NCBI RefSeq assembly: GCF_020711255.1 | Contig: NZ_JAJFAW010000015.1 | Span: 1 to 64,000 of the forward strand | DNA from: Hymenobacter plasmatis | Lineage (GTDB): Bacteria; Bacteroidota; Bacteroidia; Cytophagales; Hymenobacteraceae | DNA length: 64,000 nucleotides | Reading direction: 5' to 3' | Shown here: positions 19,077-27,768 of the stretch, piece by piece | How positions within the stretch are numbered: position 1 is the stretch's first letter | Layout: each line of letters starts with the position of its first letter | Made by a program: the position numbers and the translations under genes | Notes under the pieces: generated by a model | The model's database searches: none | What the model was told of the DNA's origin: nothing | What the model saw: the letters and a program-made list of their open reading frames with translations, nothing else

Positions 19077-19847
19077 TTACCAGGTTTTCCATTTAGCTGC
19101 CCCACGCTGCCATTCCCCCTCTAATTCAAATTTATCCCGTAGCGTATCCATTGGCTTCCAAAAGCCATTATGTTTATATGCCTGCATTTGGCCGGCCAGG
19201 GCTATATGCTCCAGTGGCTCCCGTTCCCAGATAGTAGCATCGTCTTCAATAAAATCAATCACTCCCGGCTCACACACAAAGAAGCCGCCGTTAATCCAGG
19301 CACCATCCCCTTTGGGCTTTTCAGTGAAGGAAGTAACTTGCTCTTGCTCACTAAAATTGAGCGCCCCAAAGCGGCCACTGGGCTGCACTGCCGTGACAGT
19401 GCAGAGCTTGCCACTTTGCTTATGGTAATCCAATGTTTCCCTAATGTTCACATCAGCTACCCCGTCCCCGTAGGTTAGCATAAAGGTTTGATTACCGATG
19501 TGTTGCTTCACGCGTTTGATACGCCCGCCCGTCATGGTATTAAGGCCGGTATCTACGAGGGTAATGTTCCAAGGCTCCGCGAAACTATCGTGCACCTGGA
19601 GTTTATTTTCTTTTAAATTGATGGTGACATCCGATTTGTGCAGGAAGTAATTTGCAAAATATTCCTTAATAACATAACCCTTATACCCCAAGCAAATAAT
19701 AAAGTCATTAAATCCATGGGAAGAGTAGATTTTCATGATGTGCCACAGAATGGGCATATCACCAATTTCCACCATGGGCTTAGGTTTTAGCACAGTCTCT
19801 TCGGAAAGGCGTGTACCCAGTCCACCTGCAAGAATTACAACTTTCAT
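19077..19847 (-). CDS. rfbF: Glucose-1-phosphate cytidylyltransferase
   Basis: A 256-residue nucleotidyltransferase starting MKVVILAGGLGTRLSEET, the GG-x-GTR-x(7)-KP loop with KPKPMVEIGDMPILWHIMK immediately after. TYGDGVADVNIRETL has the metal-binding Asp, and WINGGFFVCEPGVIDFI and YKHNGFWKPMDTLRDK are diagnostic of the CDP-glucose enzyme. It makes CDP-glucose from CTP and glucose 1-phosphate, the first committed step for the CDP-dideoxyhexose made by the following genes. It follows wzt by 13 bases. Confidence 0.94.
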   Translation of the reverse strand: MKVVILAGGLGTRLSEETVLKPKPMVEIGDMPILWHIMKIYSSHGFNDFIICLGYKGYVIKEYFANYFLHKSDVTINLKENKLQVHDSFAEPWNITLVDTGLNTMTGGRIKRVKQHIGNQTFMLTYGDGVADVNIRETLDYHKQSGKLCTVTAVQPSGRFGALNFSEQEQVTSFTEKPKGDGAWINGGFFVCEPGVIDFIEDDATIWEREPLEHIALAGQMQAYKHNGFWKPMDTLRDKFELEGEWQRGAAKWKTW

Positions 19848-19860
19848 ATGGGAATTAAAT

Positions 19861-21153
19861 CTATCTCAATTCAACGTTTTGAAAATTCATACTTCCCCAT
19901 TCAGAATTCCAAAGCGTAATCATTCTCTCATTCGCGACATCATTGTAAGCAATTTCAAAAAACAAGGTTTGGATAACAGTATCATAGTCTGTTATCCCTG
20001 TTATCTCATTGCCTACCCCAACTGAGAAGCTTAGGTAATACTGACCCTTTGCTAGCTGGTGGTCTTTGAGTGATAACATGATGTCTTTTGTTTCTCCATT
20101 TCTTATAGAGAAGATTTCCTCAGAGAAGAAAGTACCTACGGGCGACTCGTCTATTTTATTAACAGAAAACGCTACGCGAAAGGCATCACAGTTTATTATA
20201 CTACTAAGCTTTAGCAGAATAGCAATAGCCCCTTTAGTAGAAAAATAATTATTCTCGCTGGGATTAATAAATTCTATGGATTCGTATTTGATTGACCTAT
20301 TGGCATAATAGGGCCGGTGTTTCGCTTCGATGTATACCTTACTCATCGGATTAAATTCCGAAAAGTTTGCTATGTAGTAATCCACAATATCATCTGCGGT
20401 TCCTGCAAACGCTAGTTCACCATTTTTCATTAAAATGCCCGTGGTACAGATATTTTTAACTGCCGCCATACTATGGCTTACAAAAAGAATGGTACGCCCT
20501 TCATTTCGGCTTACGTCCTTCATCCGGCCCAGACACTTCTTCTGAAATTCGGCGTCGCCCACGGCCAGCACCTCGTCTACAATCAGAATTTCAGGCTCCA
20601 GGAAGGCAGATACGGCAAATGCCAATCGCACGTACATGCCGGAGGAGTAGCGCTTCACGGGCGTATCGATGTACCGCTCGACGCCAGAGAAGTCCACAAT
20701 CTCATCGAACTTGCGATTTATCTCGCCCTTCGTCATGCCCAGGATGGCCCCATTGAGGTAGACATTTTCGCGGCCCGTCAGGTCGGGGTGGAAACCAGTG
20801 CCCACTTCCAGCAGCGAGGCAATGCGGCCCTGCACTTTGATGCGGCCGGTGGTAGGGGCCGTTACCTTGGAGAGGATTTTGAGTAGCGTGGACTTGCCGG
20901 CACCGTTGCGCCCGATAATGCCGAGCACCTCTCCTTTCTTCACCTCAAAGTTTACATCTTTCAGGGCCCACACGTATTCGCTGTTGCCCTTTTTGGTGCG
21001 GTCGTTGGCTTCGCCAATTTTTGCAAACGGGTCTTCTTTGCCCCGAATGCGCGACCACCAGCGGTTTAAGTCGTGGCTCAGCGTGCCCGTCCCTATTTCG
21101 CCAAGCCGGTACTGCTTCCCAAGGTCTTCTACTCGTATGGCAATGTTGTTCAT
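19861..21153 (-). CDS. wzt: O-antigen ABC transporter ATP-binding protein Wzt with C-terminal carbohydrate-binding domain
   Basis: About 430 residues from Met at 21153. The nucleotide-binding domain has Walker A GRNGAGKST (81-89), RIASLLEVGTGFHPDLTGREN, the signature KRYSSGMYVRLAFA and Walker B ILIVDEVLAVGD. From about residue 245 there is a second beta-rich domain of about 170 residues, like the Wzt C-terminal domain that in some systems recognises the finished polysaccharide. The DNA of this domain is markedly AT-rich (21 of 60 GC at 19,921-19,980) compared with the ATPase part (35 of 60 at 20,821-20,880). A Met ten residues upstream is possible. Confidence 0.93.
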   Translation of the reverse strand: MNNIAIRVEDLGKQYRLGEIGTGTLSHDLNRWWSRIRGKEDPFAKIGEANDRTKKGNSEYVWALKDVNFEVKKGEVLGIIGRNGAGKSTLLKILSKVTAPTTGRIKVQGRIASLLEVGTGFHPDLTGRENVYLNGAILGMTKGEINRKFDEIVDFSGVERYIDTPVKRYSSGMYVRLAFAVSAFLEPEILIVDEVLAVGDAEFQKKCLGRMKDVSRNEGRTILFVSHSMAAVKNICTTGILMKNGELAFAGTADDIVDYYIANFSEFNPMSKVYIEAKHRPYYANRSIKYESIEFINPSENNYFSTKGAIAILLKLSSIINCDAFRVAFSVNKIDESPVGTFFSEEIFSIRNGETKDIMLSLKDHQLAKGQYYLSFSVGVGNEITGITDYDTVIQTLFFEIAYNDVANERMITLWNSEWGSMNFQNVELR

Positions 21154-21188
21154 GTATCTATTTAGCAGCTCTAATCCGACCAACGCGC

Positions 21189-22148
21189 TTACACCGTATC
21201 GGTAAAGCTCTTCTCGACCTTATTGAAAATGATGGTGCCGACAAACAGAATAACGGCAGTAAATACCACACTATAGGTCAGATGCGCCCACTGAAACGAG
21301 CCGGAGCCCAGAAAAGCATAGCGGAACGTTTCCACGATGGCACTCATGGGGTTGGCCAGAATGAGCCACTTGTACTGCGTCGGAATACTCGATAAGGGAT
21401 AAATAACCGGCGTGGCATACATCAGCAGCTGTACCCCGAAGGTGAGCAGCATGGCCAAGTCCCGGTACTTGGTGGTGAGGGAGCTGAATATCATTCCCAG
21501 CCCCAGCGATAACAGGCCCATGACAACCAGCAAAACAGGCGTAAGCAGCATCAGCCAGTTGGGTTGAATGGTGGATCCGCCCCGCATTAGATAGTATAGC
21601 CAGACCGCTAGGAACAAGCCAAACTGGATGAGAAACCGGACAATGTTGGAAACAACGATGGACACCGGCATAGTCAGCCTCGGAAAGTAGACCTTCCCGA
21701 ATATAGCCGCGTTTGCAATAAATACGGTGGAGGTAGCCATCAGCGTTTGGGAGAAATAGTTCCACACCGTGACGCCGGCCAGATAGAACACCACTTGGGG
21801 CAGCCCATCGGTGGATAGCTTGGCTACCCGCCCGAACACGATGATGAACGTGAGCGTGGTAAGCAGGGGTTGCACAAAAAACCAGATAGGCCCGAGAATG
21901 GTCTGTTTGTACGTCGACACGAAGTCGCGCCGCACAAACATCATCACCAGGTCGCGGTAGCGCCACACGTCGCCGAGGCGCAGGTCAAGTAGGTGGGTGC
22001 GTGGTTCAATGACCTCGGTCCACTCCTGCGTGCTATCATCAAGAGATGTAGTCGGAGGGCTGGTTAATCGTTTTTCTTCTGCTATTTGCACGAGCACCTG
22101 TTTTTCCTGCCGCTGAGTATAGGAAGTGGCAATAACCTCAGTCCATTG
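21189..22148 (-). CDS. wzm: O-antigen ABC transporter permease Wzm
   Basis: About 319 residues. After a polar N-terminus, RRDFVSTYKQTILGPIWFFVQPLL marks the ABC-2 polysaccharide export permease family. Six hydrophobic segments follow, including FYLAGVTVWNYFSQTLM and ATPVIYPLSSIP, the usual pre-helix motif near the C-terminal end. With Wzt it moves undecaprenyl-linked polysaccharide across the inner membrane. Start 22148 is preferred because the promoter box at 22,192-22,199 would make the upstream Met at 22184 leaderless. It is the first gene of the polysaccharide operon; wzt starts 35 bases after it. Confidence 0.92.
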   Translation of the reverse strand, partial: QWTEVIATSYTQRQEKQVLVQIAEEKRLTSPPTTSLDDSTQEWTEVIEPRTHLLDLRLGDVWRYRDLVMMFVRRDFVSTYKQTILGPIWFFVQPLLTTLTFIIVFGRVAKLSTDGLPQVVFYLAGVTVWNYFSQTLMATSTVFIANAAIFGKVYFPRLTMPVSIVVSNIVRFLIQFGLFLAVWLYYLMRGGSTIQPNWLMLLTPVLLVVMGLLSLGLGMIFSSLTTKYRDLAMLLTFGVQLLMYATPVIYPLSSIPTQYKWLILANPMSAIVETFRYAFLGSGSFQWAHLTYSVVFTAVILFVGTIIFNKVEKSFTDTV

Positions 22149-22191
22149 CATAAGGCCACATACTGGACCTTCTGCATGACACAATTAGCTG

Positions 22192-22199
22192 CAAAGGTA
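22192..22199 (-). promoter_or_regulatory. Bacteroidota-type minus-7 box upstream of wzm
   Basis: TACCTTTG on the minus strand matches the Bacteroidota TAnnTTTG minus-7 consensus. It lies about 45 bases upstream of the preferred wzm ATG. I could not find a good TTTG minus-33 element at the expected spacing. It is the only such box seen at the head of the long polysaccharide gene run, so it is the best candidate for the operon promoter. Confidence 0.6.
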
Positions 22200-22263
22200 A
22201 CCAATACGGACCGAAGGGGGACGCTAAACCATGCACTTGAATAATACCTGAAACTTGTCGAGA

Positions 22264-22400
22264 TGAGGTGGTCTAGGCATGATGGACATGAGAAGGACGT
22301 ATATTTCTTCTGTTATGGCAGCAAAATCAAGCGGGGCATCGCCCGCAAACGGCGTAAATACGACGAGTCCTTTGCCACTAGCGACTGAAAGACGTAGCGC
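22264..22400 (+). mobile_element. IS3-type left end and orfA fragment
   Basis: TGAGGTGGTCTAGG at 22,264 resembles the terminal repeats of the IS3 elements at 8,058 and 9,928, including a GGACA farther in. Downstream the plus strand reads RKRRKYDESF, the start of a typical IS3 OrfA (KRKYDESFK), before hitting stops at about 22,385. Only this short piece survives. Confidence 0.5.
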
Positions 22401-22529
22401 CTATGCCGCGGACCGGCAATTGGGCAGTATCCGTTAGTGCATCAATCCCAAACTGCTCTGCCGCTGCCAACAGACCCGAGTCGTGGCCGAGGCGGGCAGT
22501 GTGGAAGACAGCCGCAACCTGGAAGTCAA

Positions 22530-23003
22530 AAGCTCACACCTAGCGAATCAGAGGGTTGCCAGCTGGGCACGTATCGCGAGTGCTGGTCGAGAGTGGCGGT
22601 CGAGTACAGATGCCCTGGCCATTGGCACATAGATAATGTCAAGGTGCCATACCTCATCGCGGTCAGTGACTAGGCGCTTGGGTAGCAGGTAAGAATAGGC
22701 GGTGACGCCCTGCCCCTACAACAGCAAGCGATGTTTCGCCCTGTCCAGCTCGTGGCTCACGAGGAGCACCAAGCGGAGTACCTGCTTTTCGTTGACGGTG
22801 TGGCTGGCCAGGCGTAGGTGGTCGTATAGGCCCCGCAAGCCTTTGAAACTGTGTTGAGTGAATTCCTCGTCAAGCATCCGCATCAGTACCGGGTTATTGG
22901 CGCTTTCCCCGCGGGGCTGGCAAAGGAAGCTACTGAGGGCTAACCTCAGGGCCTGGCAGCGGGCCTGCATAAAACTGCCGGCAGGGTACGGGCCCGGTGC
23001 CAA
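22530..23003 (-). pseudogene. IS3-family OrfB transposase remnant
   Basis: Minus-strand frames carry scattered OrfB motifs in the right order: LMRMLDEEFTQHSFKGLRGLYDHL and HTVNEKQVLRLV (the DEEYTxHPF and VNxKRVxRLM region), then AYSYLLPKRLVTDRDEVWHLDIIYVPMA, equal to the first-Asp DITYIPMA motif, then LDQHSRYVPSWQPSDSL. Frames change several times and nothing recognisable of the rest remains. It is in the opposite orientation to the orfA fragment at 22,264, so the two come from different insertions. The remaining gap 23,004-23,364 shows no gene I can identify. Confidence 0.7.
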
Positions 23004-23364
23004 GGCGCGCTACTGAGTTGCCGAGTATGGCTCCAGCTTTTTTTGCAGCATGTTTTCCATTACCAGCAATCAATGGCTGCGCACGAGGACTATAAGTTGA
23101 GCATCACTGGGACGGGAGCGGGTGCTTTGTTATACACCCGGGGCCGTTGGCTGGCGCAACCGCAATTTTCTAAGGGTTATTGAGGCTGTACCCCACTGGT
23201 AAAGGGTAGCCAACTTGGCGAATGGATGGCGCTCGGGGAATGACTCTAGGCTTACCTCAGCCATGTAACGATGGTTAAATCGAGACAAGCTGAACCATGA
23301 TAATTGTCAATTTTTTATGAAATAAGTCAAAAATAGGTTTTATACTATAAAGTTTTTGATAATT

Positions 23365-23396
23365 TTTGTAAATTGAAAGAGAAGGATTTATATTTG
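23365..23396 (+). promoter_or_regulatory. Bacteroidota promoter (TTTG-N20-TATATTTG)
   Basis: TTTG at 23,365-23,368 and TATATTTG at 23,389-23,396 are separated by 20 bases, very close to the Bacteroidota TTTG-N19-TAnnTTTG consensus. The surrounding DNA is AT-rich. The ATG of the lipoprotein gene is 35 bases downstream, leaving a short leader. It is the cleanest promoter in the AT-rich part of the window. Confidence 0.75.
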
Positions 23397-23431
23397 ACAT
23401 AATAATCACTCATAAAAAAACCCTATTACTC

Positions 23432-23956
23432 ATGAAAAAGTTTACTACCGTCCCCTTGGCTGCGTTGGCGGCCCTTACCTTCCTCGCCTCGTCATGCGAG
23501 AAAGAGTCGAATTCGATTGCCCCTTCGACCTTAGCTGCCTCTAAGACAGAAGATGTCAGTCCTGTTATTAAAAACGGTTTTTACAAAGGAATAGCTCCCT
23601 GCGCAGTTGGTGACATTTGGTTACAGGGCACACCAGCTACTGGGATATACGATAATGCTGGTAATCCGACATCAATTCCTATGCGATTAATTAGTGCTCA
23701 GGGCACTGGCGTTGGTGAAACCGACACCTATGTAACTGATACACCCATCCAATGGGGGAATAGTGCCCCCGTCCTTTACACCTCTTCATACGGCAAACAG
23801 AATATTATTGATTATACAGATAATATTTTCTACCCTTATGACCCTGCTACGAACACGACTAGCACTGTTCCACAATCGGTAAATCAACGGTGTGTAACAA
23901 CCATTGATATGAATGGCAACATAACTATGAAGGTTACTCTCAATTTGAAAAAGTAG
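23432..23956 (+). CDS. Small lipoprotein, unknown function
   Basis: A 174-residue protein with a type II signal peptide: MKKFTTVPLAALAALTFLASSC, lipobox LASSC with Cys22 as the lipid-bearing residue. The mature part is polar and Thr/Asn-rich (GIYDNAGNPTSIPMRLIS, YGKQNIIDYTDNIFYPYD) and ends with alternating residues suggestive of beta strands (TTIDMNGNITMKVTLNLKK). I do not recognise a domain. It is the only intact gene in 22,200-25,340, has its own good promoter and is followed by a 23-bp inverted repeat, so it is probably expressed as a single gene. Likely attached to the outer or inner membrane. Confidence 0.75.
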   Translation: MKKFTTVPLAALAALTFLASSCEKESNSIAPSTLAASKTEDVSPVIKNGFYKGIAPCAVGDIWLQGTPATGIYDNAGNPTSIPMRLISAQGTGVGETDTYVTDTPIQWGNSAPVLYTSSYGKQNIIDYTDNIFYPYDPATNTTSTVPQSVNQRCVTTIDMNGNITMKVTLNLKK

Positions 23957-24024
23957 TCAAAACGAATCCAAATGACTAAAACTGTTAGTTGTAAGGGTAA
24001 CTTTCATAACTAATAATTCGAATC

Positions 24025-24091
24025 AGCCCCACCTCTTGCCTGGTCACAAGTTTGCCTTAGTGGAACTCGTGACCAGGCAAGAGGTAGGGCT
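24025..24091. repeat. 23-bp inverted repeat downstream of the lipoprotein gene
   Basis: AGCCCCACCTCTTGCCTGGT starts the left arm (24,025-24,047); the right arm (24,069-24,091) is its reverse complement with one mismatch, separated by 21 bases. It could form a strong hairpin 68 bases after the lipoprotein stop, and TGCTCTTCTT follows, so a transcription-ending role is possible though the T run is weak. It could equally be a dispersed palindromic element. Confidence 0.7.
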
Positions 24092-24424
24092 GCTCTTCTT
24101 ATGATGAGTAGCGGCAATGGTCAGCCGCGCCGTCGATAGGTGCTACCGCAAGCCCTTTCAGTGCGAGTCACAGCCTTTCCTGTATGTTCGGAACGGGTTA
24201 CATTGCGCTAACCTTGCGCCAGTTCGGGAGGCCACATAAACCAGCGCCGCCTCCATCTTAGCCTGATTGACTTCTCCATTTACTGGGCCAGCTAGAAGTA
24301 GAACATCAGGCATTGTGCGGCTCAACCTTATCGGTGGCCCTACTTCATTTGGCGTTATCTTCTATATGAACTGTGCGGTTGGCAGGTGTTATGCACCTGC
24401 TGCCGGTGCGCACACATCTAAGCC

Positions 24425-24752
24425 ATCAACTTCCAGCGGGTCCTGCAAGTCAGCGTGACAGCGTGACAGCGGAGAGGCAGTCGCCCGTAGCGTAGGCCAT
24501 ACCCGCTATGATGGCGTTATAGGAACCCAAGTTACCTGCCAGATCCACGTCGCGAATATGGCTGTGACACACGTTTAGCGCCAAGCACAGCACCCCAAAC
24601 GTGTCGTCACCAGAGCCGTCGTTCACGAAGACGTACTCAAACATAACTTTGACTGGAAATTTATCTTCTTCGCTACCAGCTTACGGCCTATCTCCGGTAC
24701 GTTATCCTCGTTGAGATAGCAGGAGACAATGACGGAGAGCTTAGGAATCGGT
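24425..24752 (-). pseudogene. Decayed copy of GtrB-like GT2 glycosyltransferase (N-terminal part)
   Basis: Minus-strand frames read PKLSVIVSCYLNEDNVPEIGRKLVA, then after a frameshift near 24,655 FEYVFVNDGSGDDT and SYNAIIAGMAYATGDC, then after another break ADLQDPLEV. These match the first 110 or so residues of the intact gene at 3,427-4,353 almost word for word. The start codon is lost (ATT instead of ATG at the homologous place). It is a genuine gene remnant, not a functional short protein. Confidence 0.85.
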
Positions 24753-24798
24753 TTGTTTAGGTATGGATGCACACACGTAGTTGAGCGTCCGGCGGCAA

Positions 24799-24870
24799 TT
24801 AAAAGATCCGAATAACGGCGATGGCGGCCACATGTGCCTCAGTTCTGCCCAGCCACATAGTCAAGTCGAG
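24799..24870 (-). pseudogene. C-terminal remnant of fdtB-like aminotransferase
   Basis: The minus strand reads LDLTMWLGRTEAHVAAIAVI then RIF and a stop. The intact aminotransferase at 4,392-5,495 ends [26 protein letters not shown], so this is its last 23 or so codons. It stands immediately upstream of the decayed glycosyltransferase, reproducing the gene order of 3,427-5,495. Nothing recognisable of the aminotransferase remains beyond 24,870. Confidence 0.75.
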
Positions 24871-25215
24871 TTTTTGGATTTTTCAAACAGATCACCTGTG
24901 CGTCCGAACCCGCCGCGTAGTTGTAGAGTCCTAATTGGCTGCGCTGTGGCTCCACCGTAGCTGGACCGTAATCGAAGCCAGTTTCGACCGTAGTTGTTGT
25001 ATGCGCAACTTCAGTTACCTAGTCTAGTTTTTATTCTGAAATAAAGTAAGTGGCGGGTTGGCAAAAATCTATGATTTTACCGTTCCGTCGCTTTTTTCGT
25101 TTGGTCTATCCTGCAGCAGCCCTGGCAGTGCTCCGCTGCAAATGTAGCAACTATGCTGCCACATGCCGCAAGGCTTGCTTGGTTCTCGGCAACCTTGCGT
25201 ATTATACTCGCCAAA

Positions 25216-25293
25216 AAGTGGTTTTCGGATATTTCGGATATAGGGACGCAATATGTTGCGTCCCTATATCCGAAATATCCGAAAACCACTTTG
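25216..25293. terminator. Perfect 37-bp inverted repeat; likely terminator of the uxs operon
   Basis: The arms 25,216-25,252 and 25,257-25,293 are exact reverse complements over 37 bases with a 4-base TATG loop. On the minus strand the hairpin starts 51 bases after the uxs stop and ends in CCACTTTTTGG, so a U-tract follows the stem as in an intrinsic terminator. The stem is far longer than usual and contains a short internal direct repeat (CGGATAT twice), so it may have originated as a mobile palindrome. A perfect stem of this length is unusual enough to merit attention. Confidence 0.7.
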
Positions 25294-25343
25294 CCATGAA
25301 TTTAAGAGGGGCTACTGTTGAGGCTTATATCGAGTTATGGCCC

Positions 25344-26291
25344 TTATTTCACATGCTCCTTGAAGTACTCCAGCGTGCGGCGAAGTCCTTCGGCGCGGTC
25401 AACCTTAGGCTCCCAGCCCAAGATTTCCTTGGCCTTGGTAATATCGGGCCGGCGCTTCATGGGGTCGTTTTCGGGCAGGGCCTGGTAGGTGGGCTTGAAC
25501 TCGACGCCGGTGAGGCGGGCAATTTCTTCGCCGAACTCCTTAATGGTTATTTCCGAGGGGTTACCAATGTTTACCGGCAAGTGGTAGTCGCTGAGCAGCA
25601 ACAGATAAATGCCTTCTACCAAGTCGTCGACGTAGCAGAATGAGCGGGTCTGGGAGCCATCGCCGAATACGGTTAGGTTCTCGCCACGCAGAGCTTGCGA
25701 GAGGAACGCCGGCAGTACGCGGCCGTCATCGAGGCGCATGCGTGGGCCATAGGTGTTGAAGATGCGAATAATGCGCGTTTCCAGGCCGTGGTGGTTGTGG
25801 TAGGCCATGGTAATGGCCTCTTGGAAGCGCTTGGCTTCGTCGTAGCAGCCACGCGGGCCCACGGGGTTCACGTTGCCGAAGTACTCCTCCACCTGCGGGT
25901 GGATTTCCGGGTCGCCGTACACTTCCGAGGTGCTGGCAATCAGCATACGGGCACCTTTCACGCGGGCAAGGCCCAACAGGTTGTGCGTGCCGAGCGAGCC
26001 CACCTTCAGGGTCTGAATCGGAATCTTGAGATAGTCAATCGGCGAAGCTGGCGAGGCAAAGTGTAGGATGTAATCGAGCTTACCGGGCACGAATACAAAC
26101 TTGCTCACATCGGCTTGATGAAATTCAAAATCCTTGCTACCAAACAAATGTTCAATATTCTGGAGTGAACCCGTAATCAGGTTGTCCATGGCGATGACGT
26201 GGTAGCCCTCGGCCAGGAACCGGTCGCAGAGATGGGAGCCTAGGAAACCAGCTCCGCCAGTAATAAGGACGCGTTTTTTTTCTTCTGACAT
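25344..26291 (-). CDS. uxs: UDP-glucuronate decarboxylase (UDP-xylose synthase)
   Basis: A 315-residue extended SDR. The N-terminal Rossmann loop is [17 protein letters not shown], followed by MDNLITGS, the typical NAD-binding Asp. [22 protein letters not shown] is the diagnostic UXS motif, and [10 protein letters not shown] holds the catalytic Tyr-Lys pair. [19 protein letters not shown] is also characteristic. It converts UDP-glucuronate to UDP-xylose. It follows ugd by 63 bases, and the pair turns UDP-glucose into UDP-xylose, presumably for a surface glycan. The hairpin at 25,216-25,293 ends the transcript. Confidence 0.94.
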   Translation of the reverse strand: MSEEKKRVLITGGAGFLGSHLCDRFLAEGYHVIAMDNLITGSLQNIEHLFGSKDFEFHQADVSKFVFVPGKLDYILHFASPASPIDYLKIPIQTLKVGSLGTHNLLGLARVKGARMLIASTSEVYGDPEIHPQVEEYFGNVNPVGPRGCYDEAKRFQEAITMAYHNHHGLETRIIRIFNTYGPRMRLDDGRVLPAFLSQALRGENLTVFGDGSQTRSFCYVDDLVEGIYLLLLSDYHLPVNIGNPSEITIKEFGEEIARLTGVEFKPTYQALPENDPMKRRPDITKAKEILGWEPKVDRAEGLRRTLEYFKEHVK

Positions 26292-26354
26292 TATAGAAAA
26301 TTCAGGCCGCAGATGGTCAGCAGCAAACTTAAATGAATTACGTTGACTGCGGTA

Positions 26355-27731
26355 CTAGCTAGCCGCTGACACCTTTTTGGCAGAAGCGGTTGAGGCTATC
26401 GGCTCGCGATGGTCCGTTTTTACGCCGATGCAATGGTAGGCAAAACCCAGACTTTTCAGCTCACTGGCTTCGTAGATATTCCGGCCGTCGAAAACGACTT
26501 TTTGCTTCATCAGGCGGGCTACCACTTCAAAATTTGGAGCGCGGAAATCCGGCCATTCGGTCACCACCAGCAGGGCATCGGCGTCAATCAATGCGGCAAA
26601 CTCGTCTTTTGCATAGACGATGGAGTCGCCGAGAGAATGGCGTGCTTCGGGCATTGCAACCGGGTCGTAGGCGGTAACGGTACAGCCTGCCGCCAGCAGC
26701 TTCTCGATGATTACCAAAGAAGGGGCTTCGCGCATATCATCAGTTTTCGGCTTGAAGGACAGGCCCCATACGGCCATTTTCAGGCCACGGAGCTCGCCGC
26801 CGAAGTGCCGGCTCACTTTATCAAACAGTACCGATTTCTGCTGCTCGTTTACGCTTTCCACGGCCTGCAATACCTGCATTTCATAGCCGTTCTCCTGAGC
26901 TGTTTTGATCAGTGCCTTCACGTCCTTTGGGAAGCAGGAGCCGCCATAGCCAATGCCGGGGTAAATGAACTTGGTGCCGATGCGGGCGTCGGAGCCTATG
27001 CCCTGGCGCACCTTGTTCACGTCGGCGCCCATGATTTCGCACAGGTTGGCAACGTCGTTCATGAAGCTGATTTTCGTGGCCAACATAGAGTTAGCCGCGT
27101 ATTTAGTCATCTCAGCCGAGGGAATATCCATGAAGATGATGGGATGACCGTTGAGCAGAAAAGGCTTATACAGCCGGCGCATCACCTCTTCGGCTCGCTC
27201 AGACGCCACACCCACCACTATGCGGTCGGGCTTGAGGAAGTCGTCGATGGCGGCACCTTCCTTCAGGAATTCGGGGTTGGAAGCCACATCGAACTCAATG
27301 TCAGCTCCACGCTTGGCTAGAGCCTGCTCAATTTCAGTGCGCACTTTAGCCGCTGTCCCTACTGGCACCGTGCTTTTGGTGACAATGACACCGTAGCTGT
27401 TCATGTTTTCACCAATGCCACGGGCTACGGCCAGCACATATTTCAAGTCAGCCGAGCCGTCCTCGCCGGGAGGAGTGCCTACGGCAATAAAGGCCACGTC
27501 GCAATTCTGGATGGCTTCGGCCAAGTTAGTCGAGAAGTTCAGGCGCCCTTTTTCGACGTTGCGGCTCACCATCTCTTCCAAGCCGGGTTCATAAATAGGA
27601 AGAATACCCTGGTGCAGGTTGTCAATCTTTTTTTGGTCGATATCGATGCAGGTGACGTCGATGCCTACTTCCGCAAAGCACGTACCGGTTACCAGACCGA
27701 CATAGCCGGTGCCTACAATTGCTATTTTCAT
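26355..27731 (-). CDS. ugd: UDP-glucose 6-dehydrogenase
   Basis: A 458-residue enzyme with GTGYVGLVTGTCFAEVG at the N-terminal NAD site, VGTPPGEDGSADL near 82, STVPVGT, NPEFLKEGAAIDDFLKPDRIV, and YGGSCFPKDVKAL near 260 supplying the catalytic Cys. SFKPKTDDMREAPS begins the C-terminal UDP-binding domain. It oxidises UDP-glucose to UDP-glucuronate, the substrate of the next gene. A TAAATTTG box at 27,769-27,776 on the minus strand lies 38 bases upstream of the ATG. Confidence 0.95.
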   Translation of the reverse strand: MKIAIVGTGYVGLVTGTCFAEVGIDVTCIDIDQKKIDNLHQGILPIYEPGLEEMVSRNVEKGRLNFSTNLAEAIQNCDVAFIAVGTPPGEDGSADLKYVLAVARGIGENMNSYGVIVTKSTVPVGTAAKVRTEIEQALAKRGADIEFDVASNPEFLKEGAAIDDFLKPDRIVVGVASERAEEVMRRLYKPFLLNGHPIIFMDIPSAEMTKYAANSMLATKISFMNDVANLCEIMGADVNKVRQGIGSDARIGTKFIYPGIGYGGSCFPKDVKALIKTAQENGYEMQVLQAVESVNEQQKSVLFDKVSRHFGGELRGLKMAVWGLSFKPKTDDMREAPSLVIIEKLLAAGCTVTAYDPVAMPEARHSLGDSIVYAKDEFAALIDADALLVVTEWPDFRAPNFEVVARLMKQKVVFDGRNIYEASELKSLGFAYHCIGVKTDHREPIASTASAKKVSAAS

Positions 27732-27768
27732 AAGTTATCCAAACCGGTAAGTCAATGATTCAATGGCG

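Noticed and set aside
23004..23364. Weak minus-strand frame (ending near MENMLQKKLEP) considered as another transposase fragment.
   Set aside because: No family motif could be recognised with confidence, so it is left as unassigned sequence.
24450..24644. A 64-residue open frame that could pass for a small glycosyltransferase.
   Set aside because: It is a fragment of a decayed GT2 gene, with the preceding and following parts in other frames.
25069..25289. Two short minus-strand frames reading through the 37-bp palindrome.
   Set aside because: They differ only because the palindrome is read from both arms, and neither has a plausible protein composition.
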